Assembly: GCF_000156355.1 (NCBI RefSeq)
Contig: NZ_GG657899.1
Coordinates: 113,910-177,909, forward strand
Length of the DNA: 64,000 bases
Source: Methylophaga thiooxydans DMS010
Lineage (GTDB): Bacteria > Pseudomonadota > Gammaproteobacteria > Nitrosococcales > Methylophagaceae
Reading direction: 5' to 3'
Of the stretch, positions 46,894 through 55,784 are shown piece by piece. The notes under the pieces were generated by a model. It did not search any database. It was given only the letters and a program-made list of their open reading frames with translations, and had not been told where the DNA came from. Made by a program: the position numbers and the translations under genes. The stretch's first letter is position 1; each line of letters starts with the position of its first letter.

Positions 46894-47718
46894 ATGCATT
46901 ATTTAGGGGGCATTATTACCCTTATTATGGCTTGTAGTGTTGTTTCGGCGGATATTTATCGCAGTGTTGATGCACAAGGCAATGAGGTCTTTTCAGAGCG
47001 CACACACAGTAGCGCTGAAAAAGCTGAGCGACACCCCAGCTCCTATCGATATCGGGTGCGACTGAAAAGGGTTATTGATGGCGATACTCTTGAGCTGGAA
47101 AGCGGCGAGAAAATACGTTTAATTGGACTTAATACACCAGAAGTTGAAAGTCGATTCACTCAGCAACAAGCCGGTGGCCGGCAGGCAAAGCAGTGGCTCA
47201 ACACGACATTACGATCACCGGTTTTATTTATTGAATACGATCAACAGCTTTATGATAAATATGGCAGACGGCTGGCGCATTGCTTTCTCGACAATGGTGA
47301 TTATATCAATGCCAGGCTTTTAGAAACCGGTCATGCCATGTTGACCTTAATACCGCCCAATCTCAGATATGCTGAGCGTTTGATAGTGGCGCAGAATCAG
47401 GCGGAGAGTAAGGAGATAGGAATCTGGTCGATGCCGGCATATCAGTCAAAAACACTGGCTGACTTTACGTCAGGCGTCAGCTATCGCGGTTGGCAGCGCT
47501 GGCAGCTTACAGTGAAATCCATCAGCCGGGGAAAGCAAAACACGACATTATTGGTGACAGATAAGGTGTCAATTCAAATCGCAAACCGCCACCTTCCTTT
47601 ATTCGATGGATTAGACAGATTTGTTGGTCAGCAGCTTGAGGTGCGTGGTTGGATCAGCAGGCGAGATGAACAGCACATAATCAGACTGGTACACCCCAGC
47701 GCTATTATTCTTCTTTAG
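46894..47718 (+). CDS. secreted SNase-like (thermonuclease) protein
   Basis: Protein of 274 residues with a signal peptide (ends near SVVSA) and an N-terminal DIYRSVDAQGNEVFSE stretch like a DUF4124 segment. The SNase domain covers about residues 48-180: VIDGDTLELESG, IRLIGLNTPEVES with the catalytic Arg, then DKYGRRLAH. The metal-binding and arginine residues of staphylococcal nuclease are therefore kept. A C-terminal OB-like part follows (LEVRGWI, VHPSAIILL). GGGAGGAGG precedes the ATG. It overlaps the convergent neighbour by 14 nt. Likely degrades DNA or RNA outside the cytoplasm. Confidence 0.88.
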   Translation: MHYLGGIITLIMACSVVSADIYRSVDAQGNEVFSERTHSSAEKAERHPSSYRYRVRLKRVIDGDTLELESGEKIRLIGLNTPEVESRFTQQQAGGRQAKQWLNTTLRSPVLFIEYDQQLYDKYGRRLAHCFLDNGDYINARLLETGHAMLTLIPPNLRYAERLIVAQNQAESKEIGIWSMPAYQSKTLADFTSGVSYRGWQRWQLTVKSISRGKQNTTLLVTDKVSIQIANRHLPLFDGLDRFVGQQLEVRGWISRRDEQHIIRLVHPSAIILL

Positions 47719-48289
47719 CCAAATTTTTACGAAACTGCTGCAGCCTCTGGTGGTAGTCGGTCGCATCCCCATACTCAATAAATTGATAATAACGCTCATG
47801 TGTTCCTAAGACTTTGCGTGCGTGTTTTATGGGGCAAAAATATTGTTCGGTGCGGGCCAGAATTTCGCGGATATAGGCAACAACGCCATTACCATAGGAA
47901 CAGTAGAGGCAATGCAGGCGTTCAAAGATATTGAGAAAACTCAAATGGTGACGATCGAACACAATGTAATGGTCACGTTTCACGCGGCTGATGCCATAAA
48001 TGGGAAAGCAGGTGTATTGGTAAAAGCTGACCAGCACATCAATCAATACCAACGGAACAATCATCGCGTAAATGATCGGTGCGGTAATAATATTGATGGG
48101 TCTGATACCAAACAGCCATCGCCAGATCCCATACTTCAGTCGTTTGTGCGCGAGTCTAATTGAGCGTTCGAACTCAACGCGTTTACCTTTAATAGTGAAG
48201 CCGATAACCTGACTACGTTGGTTGAGTTCAAGTAGCAACTCTTCTTCGAGTTGTCTGATTTGTTGGAGAAGCTGTTCTATTCTACTCAT
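47705..48289 (-). CDS. conserved membrane protein with a Cys-Cys-Cys-His motif
   Basis: Protein of 194 residues. The first 25 residues form a coiled coil (SRIEQLLQQIRQLEEEL). Around residues 65-100 is one hydrophobic hairpin (ITAPIIYAMIVPLVLIDVLV). The C-terminal part carries CLYCSYGNGVVAYIREI (Cys127, 130) and EQYFCPIKHA (Cys152, His156), which could form a metal site. I recall close variants of this motif in uncharacterised proteobacterial proteins but no function. ATG 48289 has GGAGG upstream, and the ORF extension to 48340 lacks one. Last gene of a set with the channel and cyclase genes. Confidence 0.82.
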   Translation of the reverse strand: MSRIEQLLQQIRQLEEELLLELNQRSQVIGFTIKGKRVEFERSIRLAHKRLKYGIWRWLFGIRPINIITAPIIYAMIVPLVLIDVLVSFYQYTCFPIYGISRVKRDHYIVFDRHHLSFLNIFERLHCLYCSYGNGVVAYIREILARTEQYFCPIKHARKVLGTHERYYQFIEYGDATDYHQRLQQFRKNLAKEE

Positions 48290-48308
48290 AGCTGCCTCCG
48301 CAGTGACC

Positions 48309-48737
48309 TTAACGTTTGGGCCAGTACTTTTGCATTTCAAGGAAAAGAAATGAGGCCGACCACGTTATCATGACGAACCCCGTTAATGATTCTATGCCTG
48401 TTAGAAAACGCAAATAACCACTTGGTTCAATATCGCCAAACCCCAGGGTAGTGTAGGTGGTAAATGAAAAATAGCCACAATCCAGCAGGCTTAAATTAGT
48501 ATTACCACTTAAACTACCGAATCCAGCGCTGTTAGCCATAGCGTAGTAACCCAATGCAAACAGCCAAATTTCAACGATATGGGCGAGCAGGATCACCATC
48601 ACGCCAACTAAGACACGACGGCGCGGAGATATGTGCACAACCGATAACCTTCTGGCTAACTGATAGAGTGTTTCGTAATGAATCACCACGCAGATAAGCA
48701 CAAGCAAGGTATTGATAACAAAGCTAGTCAGTAGCAT
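48309..48737 (-). CDS. two-helix ion channel protein
   Basis: Protein of 142 residues with about four hydrophobic segments. The last two flank a pore loop with the potassium filter-like TTYTTLGFGDIEPSG near residue 98. It matches the Ion_trans_2 (Kir/KcsA) type pore but lacks an RCK or other sensor domain. It would have to form a tetramer. It overlaps the cyclase gene by 14 nt upstream, which points to coupled translation. Selectivity (GFGD rather than GYGD) leaves potassium likely but not certain. Confidence 0.85.
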   Translation of the reverse strand: MLLTSFVINTLLVLICVVIHYETLYQLARRLSVVHISPRRRVLVGVMVILLAHIVEIWLFALGYYAMANSAGFGSLSGNTNLSLLDCGYFSFTTYTTLGFGDIEPSGYLRFLTGIESLTGFVMITWSASFLFLEMQKYWPKR

Positions 48738-49800
48738 CTGGCGTCTGCATTAATTTATTACGGCCCGATAACTTGGCGGCATAAACTGCCTGATCAGCGG
48801 CAGCAACAAGTGCGTTTTCATCGTGAATATTGCCCTCTTTAGTCATCGTCGCCAGACCTATCGACAGGGTCACATGAATCGTTTTACCGGATGGGATAGT
48901 AAATTCAGCCGCATCTACCCGTTCACGTATTTGCTCACCAATCTCGGCGGCATCTTTTGAGTGAGTATGAGATAACAGGATGACAAATTCTTCCCCCCCA
49001 TAGCGCGCTAATACGTCGGTGTTGCGTAGTCTGTCATTGAGTAATTCAGAGACTTGTTTCAAGACGGCATCACCTGCTTGGTGACCATAGTTATCATTGA
49101 CGCGCTTGAAGTGATCCAAATCGATAAACAGACAAGACAGTGGCGTATGAAACCGCTTGGCACGGCTGACCTCCTCCTGTAGGCGTTGATCAAAAAATCG
49201 ACGGTTATTAATTCCCGTCAGTGGGTCACGTAACCCCACCAGTTTGATGTGCTCGTGCAAACGAGCGTTTTCGATACACGCTGATACTACTGCAGCCAAA
49301 TGACTTAGAAACTGCGTGCCGATATTACTTTGGAATCGTGACGGGTTTCGGCTGCCTAGATTTAAGCTACCAATGAGTTGGTTTTGGCGAATCAAGGGTA
49401 ACAATGCCACTGAGCCGAGCTGATCGTGATCAGGAAATAAAAAAGTATGCTGGTGTGATGAAAACGTGACCAGACGCGGCTTTTGTTGGGGGCTGAAGTA
49501 TTGTGAAATAAACTGTGCCGTTTCGGTAAAAAGCAAGCGATTACGCCAACTGTGTTTGCCCGTCTTAGTTTCAACCAAGCGTCTTAACTCATATTCTGGA
49601 TCATAGAGTAATAAGGTCACTTCAGTGAGTTGAAAACGTTCTTTATGCTGATCAAGGATAATGCTGAATAATTCGTGCAGGCTGCCACTATTGAGCAATG
49701 CCAGCTCATATTGCTGAAAATTGTCTTGTTTACGCTCATTACTTTTGGCGATACGGAGCAGTTCATCCAAACGGGTTTGTAACGTGGCGATATTTTGCAT
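48724..49800 (-). CDS. diguanylate cyclase with GAF sensor
   Basis: Cytoplasmic protein of 358 residues. Coiled-coil N-terminus (residues 1-40), GAF-like domain (about 40-190), then a GGDEF domain (about 200-355) with LTGINNRRFFDQRL, DLDHFKRVNDNYGH and the active-site RYGGEEFVILL. RNTD five residues before the motif is a complete allosteric I-site, so the enzyme should make c-di-GMP under product inhibition. First gene of a minus-strand operon with the ion channel and the Cys/His protein. Confidence 0.93.
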   Translation of the reverse strand: MQNIATLQTRLDELLRIAKSNERKQDNFQQYELALLNSGSLHELFSIILDQHKERFQLTEVTLLLYDPEYELRRLVETKTGKHSWRNRLLFTETAQFISQYFSPQQKPRLVTFSSHQHTFLFPDHDQLGSVALLPLIRQNQLIGSLNLGSRNPSRFQSNIGTQFLSHLAAVVSACIENARLHEHIKLVGLRDPLTGINNRRFFDQRLQEEVSRAKRFHTPLSCLFIDLDHFKRVNDNYGHQAGDAVLKQVSELLNDRLRNTDVLARYGGEEFVILLSHTHSKDAAEIGEQIRERVDAAEFTIPSGKTIHVTLSIGLATMTKEGNIHDENALVAAADQAVYAAKLSGRNKLMQTPDATD

Positions 49801-49835
49801 CCAAACGCCTTATGAGCGAAATTGTGGGCTAGGTC

Positions 49836-50555
49836 TCAATAATGGCTTATTGCACGTGCAATTGTCCATACCTCAATGACCTCAACACCTTGGCGTTTAA
49901 CTATTTTTGCGGCTTCACCGACGGTGTAGCCCGAGGTCATCACATCATCAATGATCGCTACATGTTTGGGTAATTGTTTTGTACGACAGGCAAACGCGTT
50001 GCGCATATTCTTTTTTCGCTGCTTAAAAGGGAGTTCACTTTGTGATTGCGTTAGTCTTACTCTTTTCAACAGTTCTGGCCGGTACGCAATATTCAGCGCT
50101 GAGGCCAAGTATTTGGCGACTTCAGCCGATTGATTAAAGCCCCGATGACGAAGGCGCCGTGGATGCAGTGGTATCGGTACAAGACAGTCTGGTAGTTCTG
50201 CACGAGCAGACAAAATATTAGCCATTTGTTGGCCAAACAAGCGGCTAAATTGCAGTTGTTTGTGGTACTTGAATGCCGTAATACAACGCCTGACGGTGCC
50301 TTCATAACGATACAGACTAAAACTGTGATCCTGACTGGGGGTTGCGTTAAGGCAATGACCGCAAATTTGCGCATTTTGCAGTGGTAATGCACAGCGTTTG
50401 CATGCATGGCCTAATACCGGTAACTCTGCCATACAAGGCTGACACAGACCGTATTGTTCAGCAGCAAGTCCGCAGAGCAAACAAGGTATTGGAAATACTT
50501 TCCTGTATAATTCCTGAAATTGATGAGTCAGCGTGCTAAATCTAGCCATGGCCAT
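49836..50555 (-). CDS. comF: ComF family phosphoribosyltransferase
   Basis: Protein of 239 residues with four-cysteine zinc-finger motifs at the N-terminus (CLLCGLAAEQYGLCQPC and CKRCALPL, CGHC) and a PRTase domain at the end (VAIIDDVMTSGYTVGEAAK), the PRPP-binding loop. ComF/GntX homologs take part in DNA uptake. ATG 50549 is an alternative start with a better ribosome site distance. It is divergent from bioB over 37 nt. Confidence 0.93.
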   Translation of the reverse strand: MAMARFSTLTHQFQELYRKVFPIPCLLCGLAAEQYGLCQPCMAELPVLGHACKRCALPLQNAQICGHCLNATPSQDHSFSLYRYEGTVRRCITAFKYHKQLQFSRLFGQQMANILSARAELPDCLVPIPLHPRRLRHRGFNQSAEVAKYLASALNIAYRPELLKRVRLTQSQSELPFKQRKKNMRNAFACRTKQLPKHVAIIDDVMTSGYTVGEAAKIVKRQGVEVIEVWTIARAISHY

Positions 50556-50561
50556 TGCCTA

Positions 50562-50577
50562 ATTTAATCCATTAAAT
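50562..50577. promoter_or_regulatory. inverted repeat in the comF-bioB gap
   Basis: ATTTAAT-CC-ATTAAAT is a perfect 7-bp inverted repeat centred 23 nt before the bioB start, in a 37-nt divergent gap. It does not resemble the BirA operator I know from E. coli. It could be an operator or just AT-rich chance. Confidence 0.35.
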
Positions 50578-50592
50578 CAGTGAAGAGTCATC

Positions 50593-51600
50593 ATGCCTGA
50601 GAACGTAGCAGAAACCCAAACGACTATTCGAAACGACTGGAAACAGGAAGAAGTAGAGACGCTGTTTGCGTTGCCTTTTAATGATCTGCTGTTTCAAGCT
50701 CAAACCGTGCATCGTCAGCACTTTGACGCTAATTCAGTCCAAATCAGCACATTGTTAAGCATTAAGACCGGTGGTTGTGCGGAAGACTGTGGTTATTGTC
50801 CACAAAGTGCGCACCATCCGTCTGCTGTTAAAGCAGAACCGTTAATGCCTTTAGATGAAGTGATGAAGTCGGCTAATGAAGCCAAACAAGCTGGTGCAAG
50901 CCGTTTTTGCATGGGCGCTGCATGGCGTAGTTTAAAAGATCGTGATCTCGAACGTGTTGCTGACATGGTCGAAGGGGTGAAAGGCTTAGGTCTGGAAACC
51001 TGTGTGACTTTGGGCATGCTTGAAGAGCATCAAGCCAAGCGTCTGAAAGATGCCGGTTTGGATTACTACAATCATAATCTGGATACCTCACCGGAGTTTT
51101 ATGGTGACATCATTACTACCCGTACCTACGAAGACCGTCTTAATACGCTAGGCCATGTGCGCGATGCGGGTATTAATGTGTGTAGCGGTGGTATTGTTGG
51201 TATGGGCGAAGAGCGTGGCGATCGCGCAGGACTGTTGATCAGCCTGGCGAATCTGCCCACACAACCGCAAAGTGTACCGATTAACTTGCTGGTACAGGTT
51301 GAAGGTACGCCATTGAATGGTATTGAAAACCTGGATGCGCTTGAATTTGTTCGCACTATCGCTGTCGCTCGCATTATGATGCCGAAATCATTTGTTCGAC
51401 TGTCTGCGGGACGTGAAAACATGAGCGATGAAATGCAAGCGATGTGTTTCCTTGCCGGTGCGAACTCGATTTTCTATGGCGAAAAGTTACTGACAACGGA
51501 TAACCCTGATACCAATCACGATCAGCAATTGTTCAAACGCCTTGGTATTACACCTTGGGAGGGTGAAGAAAAAACTGAAAAGCAGTGTTCAGCAGCGTAA
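50593..51600 (+). CDS. bioB: biotin synthase
   Basis: Radical SAM enzyme of 335 residues inserting sulfur into dethiobiotin. The SAM-cluster motif is [14 protein letters not shown]. The 2Fe-2S cluster ligands include Cys near 105 and 136, and [13 protein letters not shown] and GICSGGI-like [10 protein letters not shown] are present. First gene of bioB-F-H-C-D. The order is typical of Gammaproteobacteria that carry bioH in the operon. bioA is not seen in this window. Confidence 0.97.
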   Translation: MPENVAETQTTIRNDWKQEEVETLFALPFNDLLFQAQTVHRQHFDANSVQISTLLSIKTGGCAEDCGYCPQSAHHPSAVKAEPLMPLDEVMKSANEAKQAGASRFCMGAAWRSLKDRDLERVADMVEGVKGLGLETCVTLGMLEEHQAKRLKDAGLDYYNHNLDTSPEFYGDIITTRTYEDRLNTLGHVRDAGINVCSGGIVGMGEERGDRAGLLISLANLPTQPQSVPINLLVQVEGTPLNGIENLDALEFVRTIAVARIMMPKSFVRLSAGRENMSDEMQAMCFLAGANSIFYGEKLLTTDNPDTNHDQQLFKRLGITPWEGEEKTEKQCSAA

Positions 51601-51614
51601 TTTGTTAAACACGA

Positions 51615-52790
51615 GTGTCACAACTCCCCTGGCATGAAGAACTAAACGCCGCGTTATCAGAACGTAAAGCGGCGGGTCGATACCGTCAATCGCGATTGCG
51701 CACTGGTGAGCAGGGCGTCAATATCGTGGTTGATGGTAAACCGATGCTGTCTTTTTGCAGCAATGACTATCTCGGCCTTGCTGCCCATTCCGACATTAAG
51801 CAGGCTTTTAAAAAAGCCATTGATAAGGAAGGGGTCGGTAGTGGTGCCGCACACCTTCTTACCGGGCACAGTCATTATCACCAGCAGCTCGAAGAAGCCT
51901 TAGCCGAGTTTACCGGTCAGCAACGTGTATTGCTTTTTTCTACTGGTTATATGGCGAACCTAGGGGTAATCGATGGTTTGTTGAGCCGCGGTGACATGGT
52001 GATTCAGGATAAGCTAAATCACGCGTCATTATTGGATGGCGGACGCCTGACTGAGGCTGAGCAATTGCGATTTCCCCATGCTGATATGGGGCGACTGCAT
52101 AAACGTTTGCACACGGCAGCTCATGCCAAACATCGACTTATTGTCAGTGATGGTGTTTTCAGTATGGACGGCGATATTGCAGCGTTGCCGGAGATGATGG
52201 CGTTAGCCGAGCAACACCGCGCGGCTGTGTTAATTGATGATGCTCATGGTTTCGGCGTGATTGGCAAAGGCGGTCGCGGCACAGTTTCGCACTATAATTT
52301 GGCGGCGGATAAAACGCCAATAGTGGTCGGAACTTTGGGTAAGGCCATAGGCACAGGTGGCGCCTTTGTTGCCGCAGATGAGGTGGTGATCGAAAGCTTG
52401 ATTCAAAAAGCACGCAGTTATGTTTACACCACGGCGCAACCGCCAGCTATAGCAGCAGCTACCTTAGCTAGTCTGCAATTGGTGGAGAATGAAAACTGGC
52501 GTCGTGAGCAATTGCAGGATCTGATTAAACAATTCCGGCAAGGTGCAGAACAACTGGGATTAGAGCTAATGCCTTCAATCACACCGATACAACCGATCGT
52601 TATTGGGGATGATAAAAAAGCGTTGGCAATTGGAAAATCCTTAGAAGATAAAGGCTTATTGGTCGGTGTTATTCGCCCACCCACGGTGCCTAATAATACT
52701 GCCAGATTAAGAGTGACTTTATCTGCATCACATCGCGCTGAAGATATTGAAAAATTGCTGGCAGCATTGGAGCTAGCCTGTGCACATTAA
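51615..52790 (+). CDS. bioF: 8-amino-7-oxononanoate synthase
   Basis: PLP enzyme of 391 residues joining pimeloyl-ACP (or CoA) and alanine. The PLP lysine is in VGTLGKAIGTGGAFVA. Other motifs are SNDYLGLAAH, HASLLDGGRL and DDAHGFGVIGKGGRG. GTG start at 51615, 14 nt after bioB. The next gene, bioH, overlaps its end by 11 nt. Confidence 0.97.
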   Translation: MSQLPWHEELNAALSERKAAGRYRQSRLRTGEQGVNIVVDGKPMLSFCSNDYLGLAAHSDIKQAFKKAIDKEGVGSGAAHLLTGHSHYHQQLEEALAEFTGQQRVLLFSTGYMANLGVIDGLLSRGDMVIQDKLNHASLLDGGRLTEAEQLRFPHADMGRLHKRLHTAAHAKHRLIVSDGVFSMDGDIAALPEMMALAEQHRAAVLIDDAHGFGVIGKGGRGTVSHYNLAADKTPIVVGTLGKAIGTGGAFVAADEVVIESLIQKARSYVYTTAQPPAIAAATLASLQLVENENWRREQLQDLIKQFRQGAEQLGLELMPSITPIQPIVIGDDKKALAIGKSLEDKGLLVGVIRPPTVPNNTARLRVTLSASHRAEDIEKLLAALELACAH

Positions 52791-53541
52791 TGTAGTTGGC
52801 GCCGGTCCTGATTTGGTGATGTTACATGGCTGGAGCATGCACAGTGGGGTATGGCATGAGCTGGCGGAAGGGCTGGCTGAACGTTTTACCTTGCACTTAG
52901 TCGATTTGCCCGGACATGGACAGAGCGATTGGCAAGAGGGGCAGTTTGAACTGCCTTTATTATTATCTGAGCTTGAGCAGAAATTGCCAGATAATGCGGT
53001 GTGGTTAGGCTGGTCACTCGGTGGTTTAATTTGTCTGGCGATGCAACAACGGTATCCAAAAAAAGTACGAAAACTGAGTTTGATGGCGACTACCCCCAAG
53101 TTTGTGGGCTGTGAGACCTGGCCTTGTGCGATGGCTCCCTCAGTGTTCGAAAGTTTTGCATCGAACCTGCACGTTGATCAGCAGCAGACTTTACAACGTT
53201 TTTTAATGTTGCAAGCTAAAGGCGCCGTACAAAGCCGAGAGATAATTCGCGAATTAAGTGAGCAATTAGCTACTCAGCATACACCTCAGCCAGAAGCGCT
53301 TAGACAAGGATTAGCATTATTGTTGCAGACTGATATGCGCGATGCTTTATCGCAAGCAACATGTCCGCTGCAATTGATTTTAGGGGAACGCGATACCTTG
53401 ATCCCTGCATCAATGCCAGATTATGCAAAAAAGCTTAACCCAGCATTAGATGTCACGATGATTGATGGCGTTGGCCATGCCCCGTTTATTGCACAGCCGC
53501 AGCGCTGTCAGGAATTAATAGAACTTTTTATTGATGGCTGA
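52780..53541 (+). CDS. bioH: pimeloyl-ACP methyl ester esterase
   Basis: Alpha/beta hydrolase of 253 residues that removes the methyl group added by BioC. Nucleophile elbow GWSLGGL (Ser near 82), acid Asp near 205 (GERDTLIP), and His in DGVGHAPFI. GTG start inside the end of bioF. It overlaps bioC by 8 nt. BioH placed in the operon, between bioF and bioC, gives all enzymes of the BioC-BioH pathway except BioA. Confidence 0.95.
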   Translation: MHINVVGAGPDLVMLHGWSMHSGVWHELAEGLAERFTLHLVDLPGHGQSDWQEGQFELPLLLSELEQKLPDNAVWLGWSLGGLICLAMQQRYPKKVRKLSLMATTPKFVGCETWPCAMAPSVFESFASNLHVDQQQTLQRFLMLQAKGAVQSREIIRELSEQLATQHTPQPEALRQGLALLLQTDMRDALSQATCPLQLILGERDTLIPASMPDYAKKLNPALDVTMIDGVGHAPFIAQPQRCQELIELFIDG

Positions 53542-54427
53542 ATATCGTCCCGACAAATTTAAAGTAGCGCAGTCTTTTGCCGCTGCAGCGACACAGTATG
53601 ATGATGTTGCTGTGCTACAAAGACAGACGGCAGATGAATTACTCGATAGATTGTCTTTGATGACAGTGGAGCCCGAACGTGTTCTTGATTTGGGCGCTGG
53701 AACAGGACGAAATCTCGCCTTATTACATCAGCGCTATCCTCAGGCACAACTGATTGCGATGGATATTGCAGCGGGTATGCTAAAGCAGGCAAAAAAACGC
53801 TTTCGTGACGACCTGGGGTTTAAACGCTGGTTACCTCAAAACAAAGCATTGCAAACCATTACGGGAGATGCTGAAAGTCTGCCATTGGCCGATAACAGTG
53901 TCGATTTAGTGTTTGCCAATCTCGCCCTGCAGTGGTGCGACCCAAAGCAGAGTTTCAAAGAAATTCAACGTGTATTAAGACCAAATGGGTTGTTAATGTT
54001 TACGTCATTGGGGCCTGATACCTTGACGGAGCTAAGGCAGGCCTGGGCGGCGGTTGATGCATACCCGCATGTCAATGTGTTCTTTGATATGCATGATGTT
54101 GGCGATGCGATGACAGCCAGCGGTTTGGCTGATTGTGTATTAGATGTCGAGCCCTACACCCTGACTTACGATACGGCGATGGCGATGATGCGTGATTTGA
54201 AAATATTGGGCGCGCATAATGTAAATGAAGGACGCCGACGAGGACTGACGGGTAAAAATGTGATGAAAAATGTGATTACAGCCTATGAACAATTTCGCCG
54301 TGATGGTTTGCTTCCCGCCAGTTATGAAGTTGTTTTTGGCCATGGCTGGAAATTACAGCAAGCGGGTCAACAACACGCTGAGGACGGTAGTGTTCATGTT
54401 TCCATTAATGAGATTCAACGTCGATGA
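53534..54427 (+). CDS. bioC: malonyl-ACP O-methyltransferase
   Basis: SAM methyltransferase of 297 residues starting the pimeloyl chain. Motif I is VLDLGAGTGRNLALL. Other family pieces are KVAQSFAAAATQYDD at the N-terminus and LADNSVDLVFANLALQW near residue 125. ATG 53534 lies in the bioH end. It overlaps bioD by 4 nt, so all five bio genes form a tightly coupled unit. Confidence 0.95.
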   Translation: MAEYRPDKFKVAQSFAAAATQYDDVAVLQRQTADELLDRLSLMTVEPERVLDLGAGTGRNLALLHQRYPQAQLIAMDIAAGMLKQAKKRFRDDLGFKRWLPQNKALQTITGDAESLPLADNSVDLVFANLALQWCDPKQSFKEIQRVLRPNGLLMFTSLGPDTLTELRQAWAAVDAYPHVNVFFDMHDVGDAMTASGLADCVLDVEPYTLTYDTAMAMMRDLKILGAHNVNEGRRRGLTGKNVMKNVITAYEQFRRDGLLPASYEVVFGHGWKLQQAGQQHAEDGSVHVSINEIQRR

Positions 54428-55089
54428 TGCCTAACCATGTCTTTGTTACCGGCACAGATACTGAAGTGGGTAAAACCTGCATCAGTGTCGGTCTGATCGC
54501 CTTGTTACAGCAACAAGGACTAAAAACAGTGGGGATGAAACCGATTGCCAGTGGTTGTGATTGGCGTGAAGGCGAGTGGCGAAATGACGATGCCTTAGCC
54601 ATGATGGCGCAAAGCGATGTCGCATTGCCCTATACCATGGTGAACCCTTATGCCTTTGAACCTGCCATTGCGCCGCATATCGCAGCAAAGCAGGCTGAGG
54701 TGTCGATTTGTTTGAACACAATAAAAAAATGCTACCAGCAAATTAAACAACAGGCAGAGGCAGTGGTTGTCGAGGGTGCCGGCGGTTGGTTTGTGCCCAT
54801 CAATGATGATGAAACAATGGCAGACTTGGCTCACAAGCTCGACTTACCAGTAGTGCTGGTCGTTGCGGTTAAACTGGGTTGCATTAATCATGCTTTGCTG
54901 ACAGTAGAGGCCATTCAACAAAAAGGGCTGAAACTGGCAGGTTGGGTCGCTAATCATTTAGATCACCAGTCTGAGTCAAATGAAATCATTGAGACCTTAA
55001 AACAACGTATTGATGCGCCTTGCCTTGGCGTTGTGCCTTGCCTGGAGAATGGACAAACTGCCGACGCATTTCTACAAGGCGACCCCTGA
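54424..55089 (+). CDS. bioD: dethiobiotin synthetase
   Basis: ATP-dependent ligase of 221 residues closing the ureido ring of dethiobiotin. The P-loop is VTGTDTEVGKTCISVGL. KPIASGC and EGAGGWFVPIND are conserved. Two ATGs in a row at 54424 and 54427 offer the start. The stop shares one base with the next ATG (TGATG), so the peptidase-like lipoprotein gene behind it is linked to the operon. Confidence 0.96.
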   Translation: MMPNHVFVTGTDTEVGKTCISVGLIALLQQQGLKTVGMKPIASGCDWREGEWRNDDALAMMAQSDVALPYTMVNPYAFEPAIAPHIAAKQAEVSICLNTIKKCYQQIKQQAEAVVVEGAGGWFVPINDDETMADLAHKLDLPVVLVVAVKLGCINHALLTVEAIQQKGLKLAGWVANHLDHQSESNEIIETLKQRIDAPCLGVVPCLENGQTADAFLQGDP

Positions 55090-55784
55090 TGATCAGATGG
55101 TTCGCAATTCTCTGTCTTGCGTTATTGGTAGGGTGCTCCTCCACACCTAAAAAAGAGGTGACTGACACCGGTATCAATCAGCAAACAGAGGAGACGGTGA
55201 AGGCCTGGAAGCAGTTGATTGACTCAGGTCAGAACTGGTCTGATATGCGTCGCCTGAAAGCAACCAATGATTTTGTGAATCAATTTACTTTTGTCGATGA
55301 TATTGATCACTGGCAGCAAGAAGATTACTGGGCAACACCGCTACAAACCTTGGTAACACGAGGAGGAGATTGTGAAGACTTCTCCATTGCCAAGTACTTC
55401 ACATTGACATCCATGGGCATGGATGAAGACAAATTACGATTGACCTATGTCAAAGCGCTTTCATTAAATCAGGCACATATGGTGGTGAGTTACTACGATA
55501 ATCCCAAAGTCACGCCACTGGTATTGGATAACCTCAATACCCAAATCCTGCCTGCGACACAACGTGATGATCTGTATCCGGTGTATAGCTTTAACGGCAA
55601 AGGTTTATGGGTTAATAAAAAACAGCAATCAGACCAGTTCGTGGATAGTAGTGAACGGATTAGTTTGTGGCAGAAGCTACTGAAATCAATGGATGTTGAA
55701 GCCGCAAATGAACCCGCGATGATTTGTCTTTACCAGTATTACGATTTAACTGATTCGGAAGCTCGTACACGCTGCCCGGATTAG
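55089..55784 (+). CDS. lipoprotein with a bacterial transglutaminase-like Cys peptidase domain
   Basis: About 231 residues. Lipoprotein signal (LALLVGCSS, Cys16). The BTLCP domain has a full triad: Cys95 in GGDCEDFSIAKY, His130 in NQAHMVV and Asp147 in LVLDNLN. LapG, the c-di-GMP-controlled periplasmic protease that releases adhesins, is the best-known relative. This one differs by being lipid-anchored. ATG 55089 overlaps the bioD stop, and a start at 55020 would run within bioD. Whether its substrate is an adhesin is unknown. It overlaps the convergent GST gene by 4 nt. Confidence 0.87.
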   Translation: MIRWFAILCLALLVGCSSTPKKEVTDTGINQQTEETVKAWKQLIDSGQNWSDMRRLKATNDFVNQFTFVDDIDHWQQEDYWATPLQTLVTRGGDCEDFSIAKYFTLTSMGMDEDKLRLTYVKALSLNQAHMVVSYYDNPKVTPLVLDNLNTQILPATQRDDLYPVYSFNGKGLWVNKKQQSDQFVDSSERISLWQKLLKSMDVEAANEPAMICLYQYYDLTDSEARTRCPD

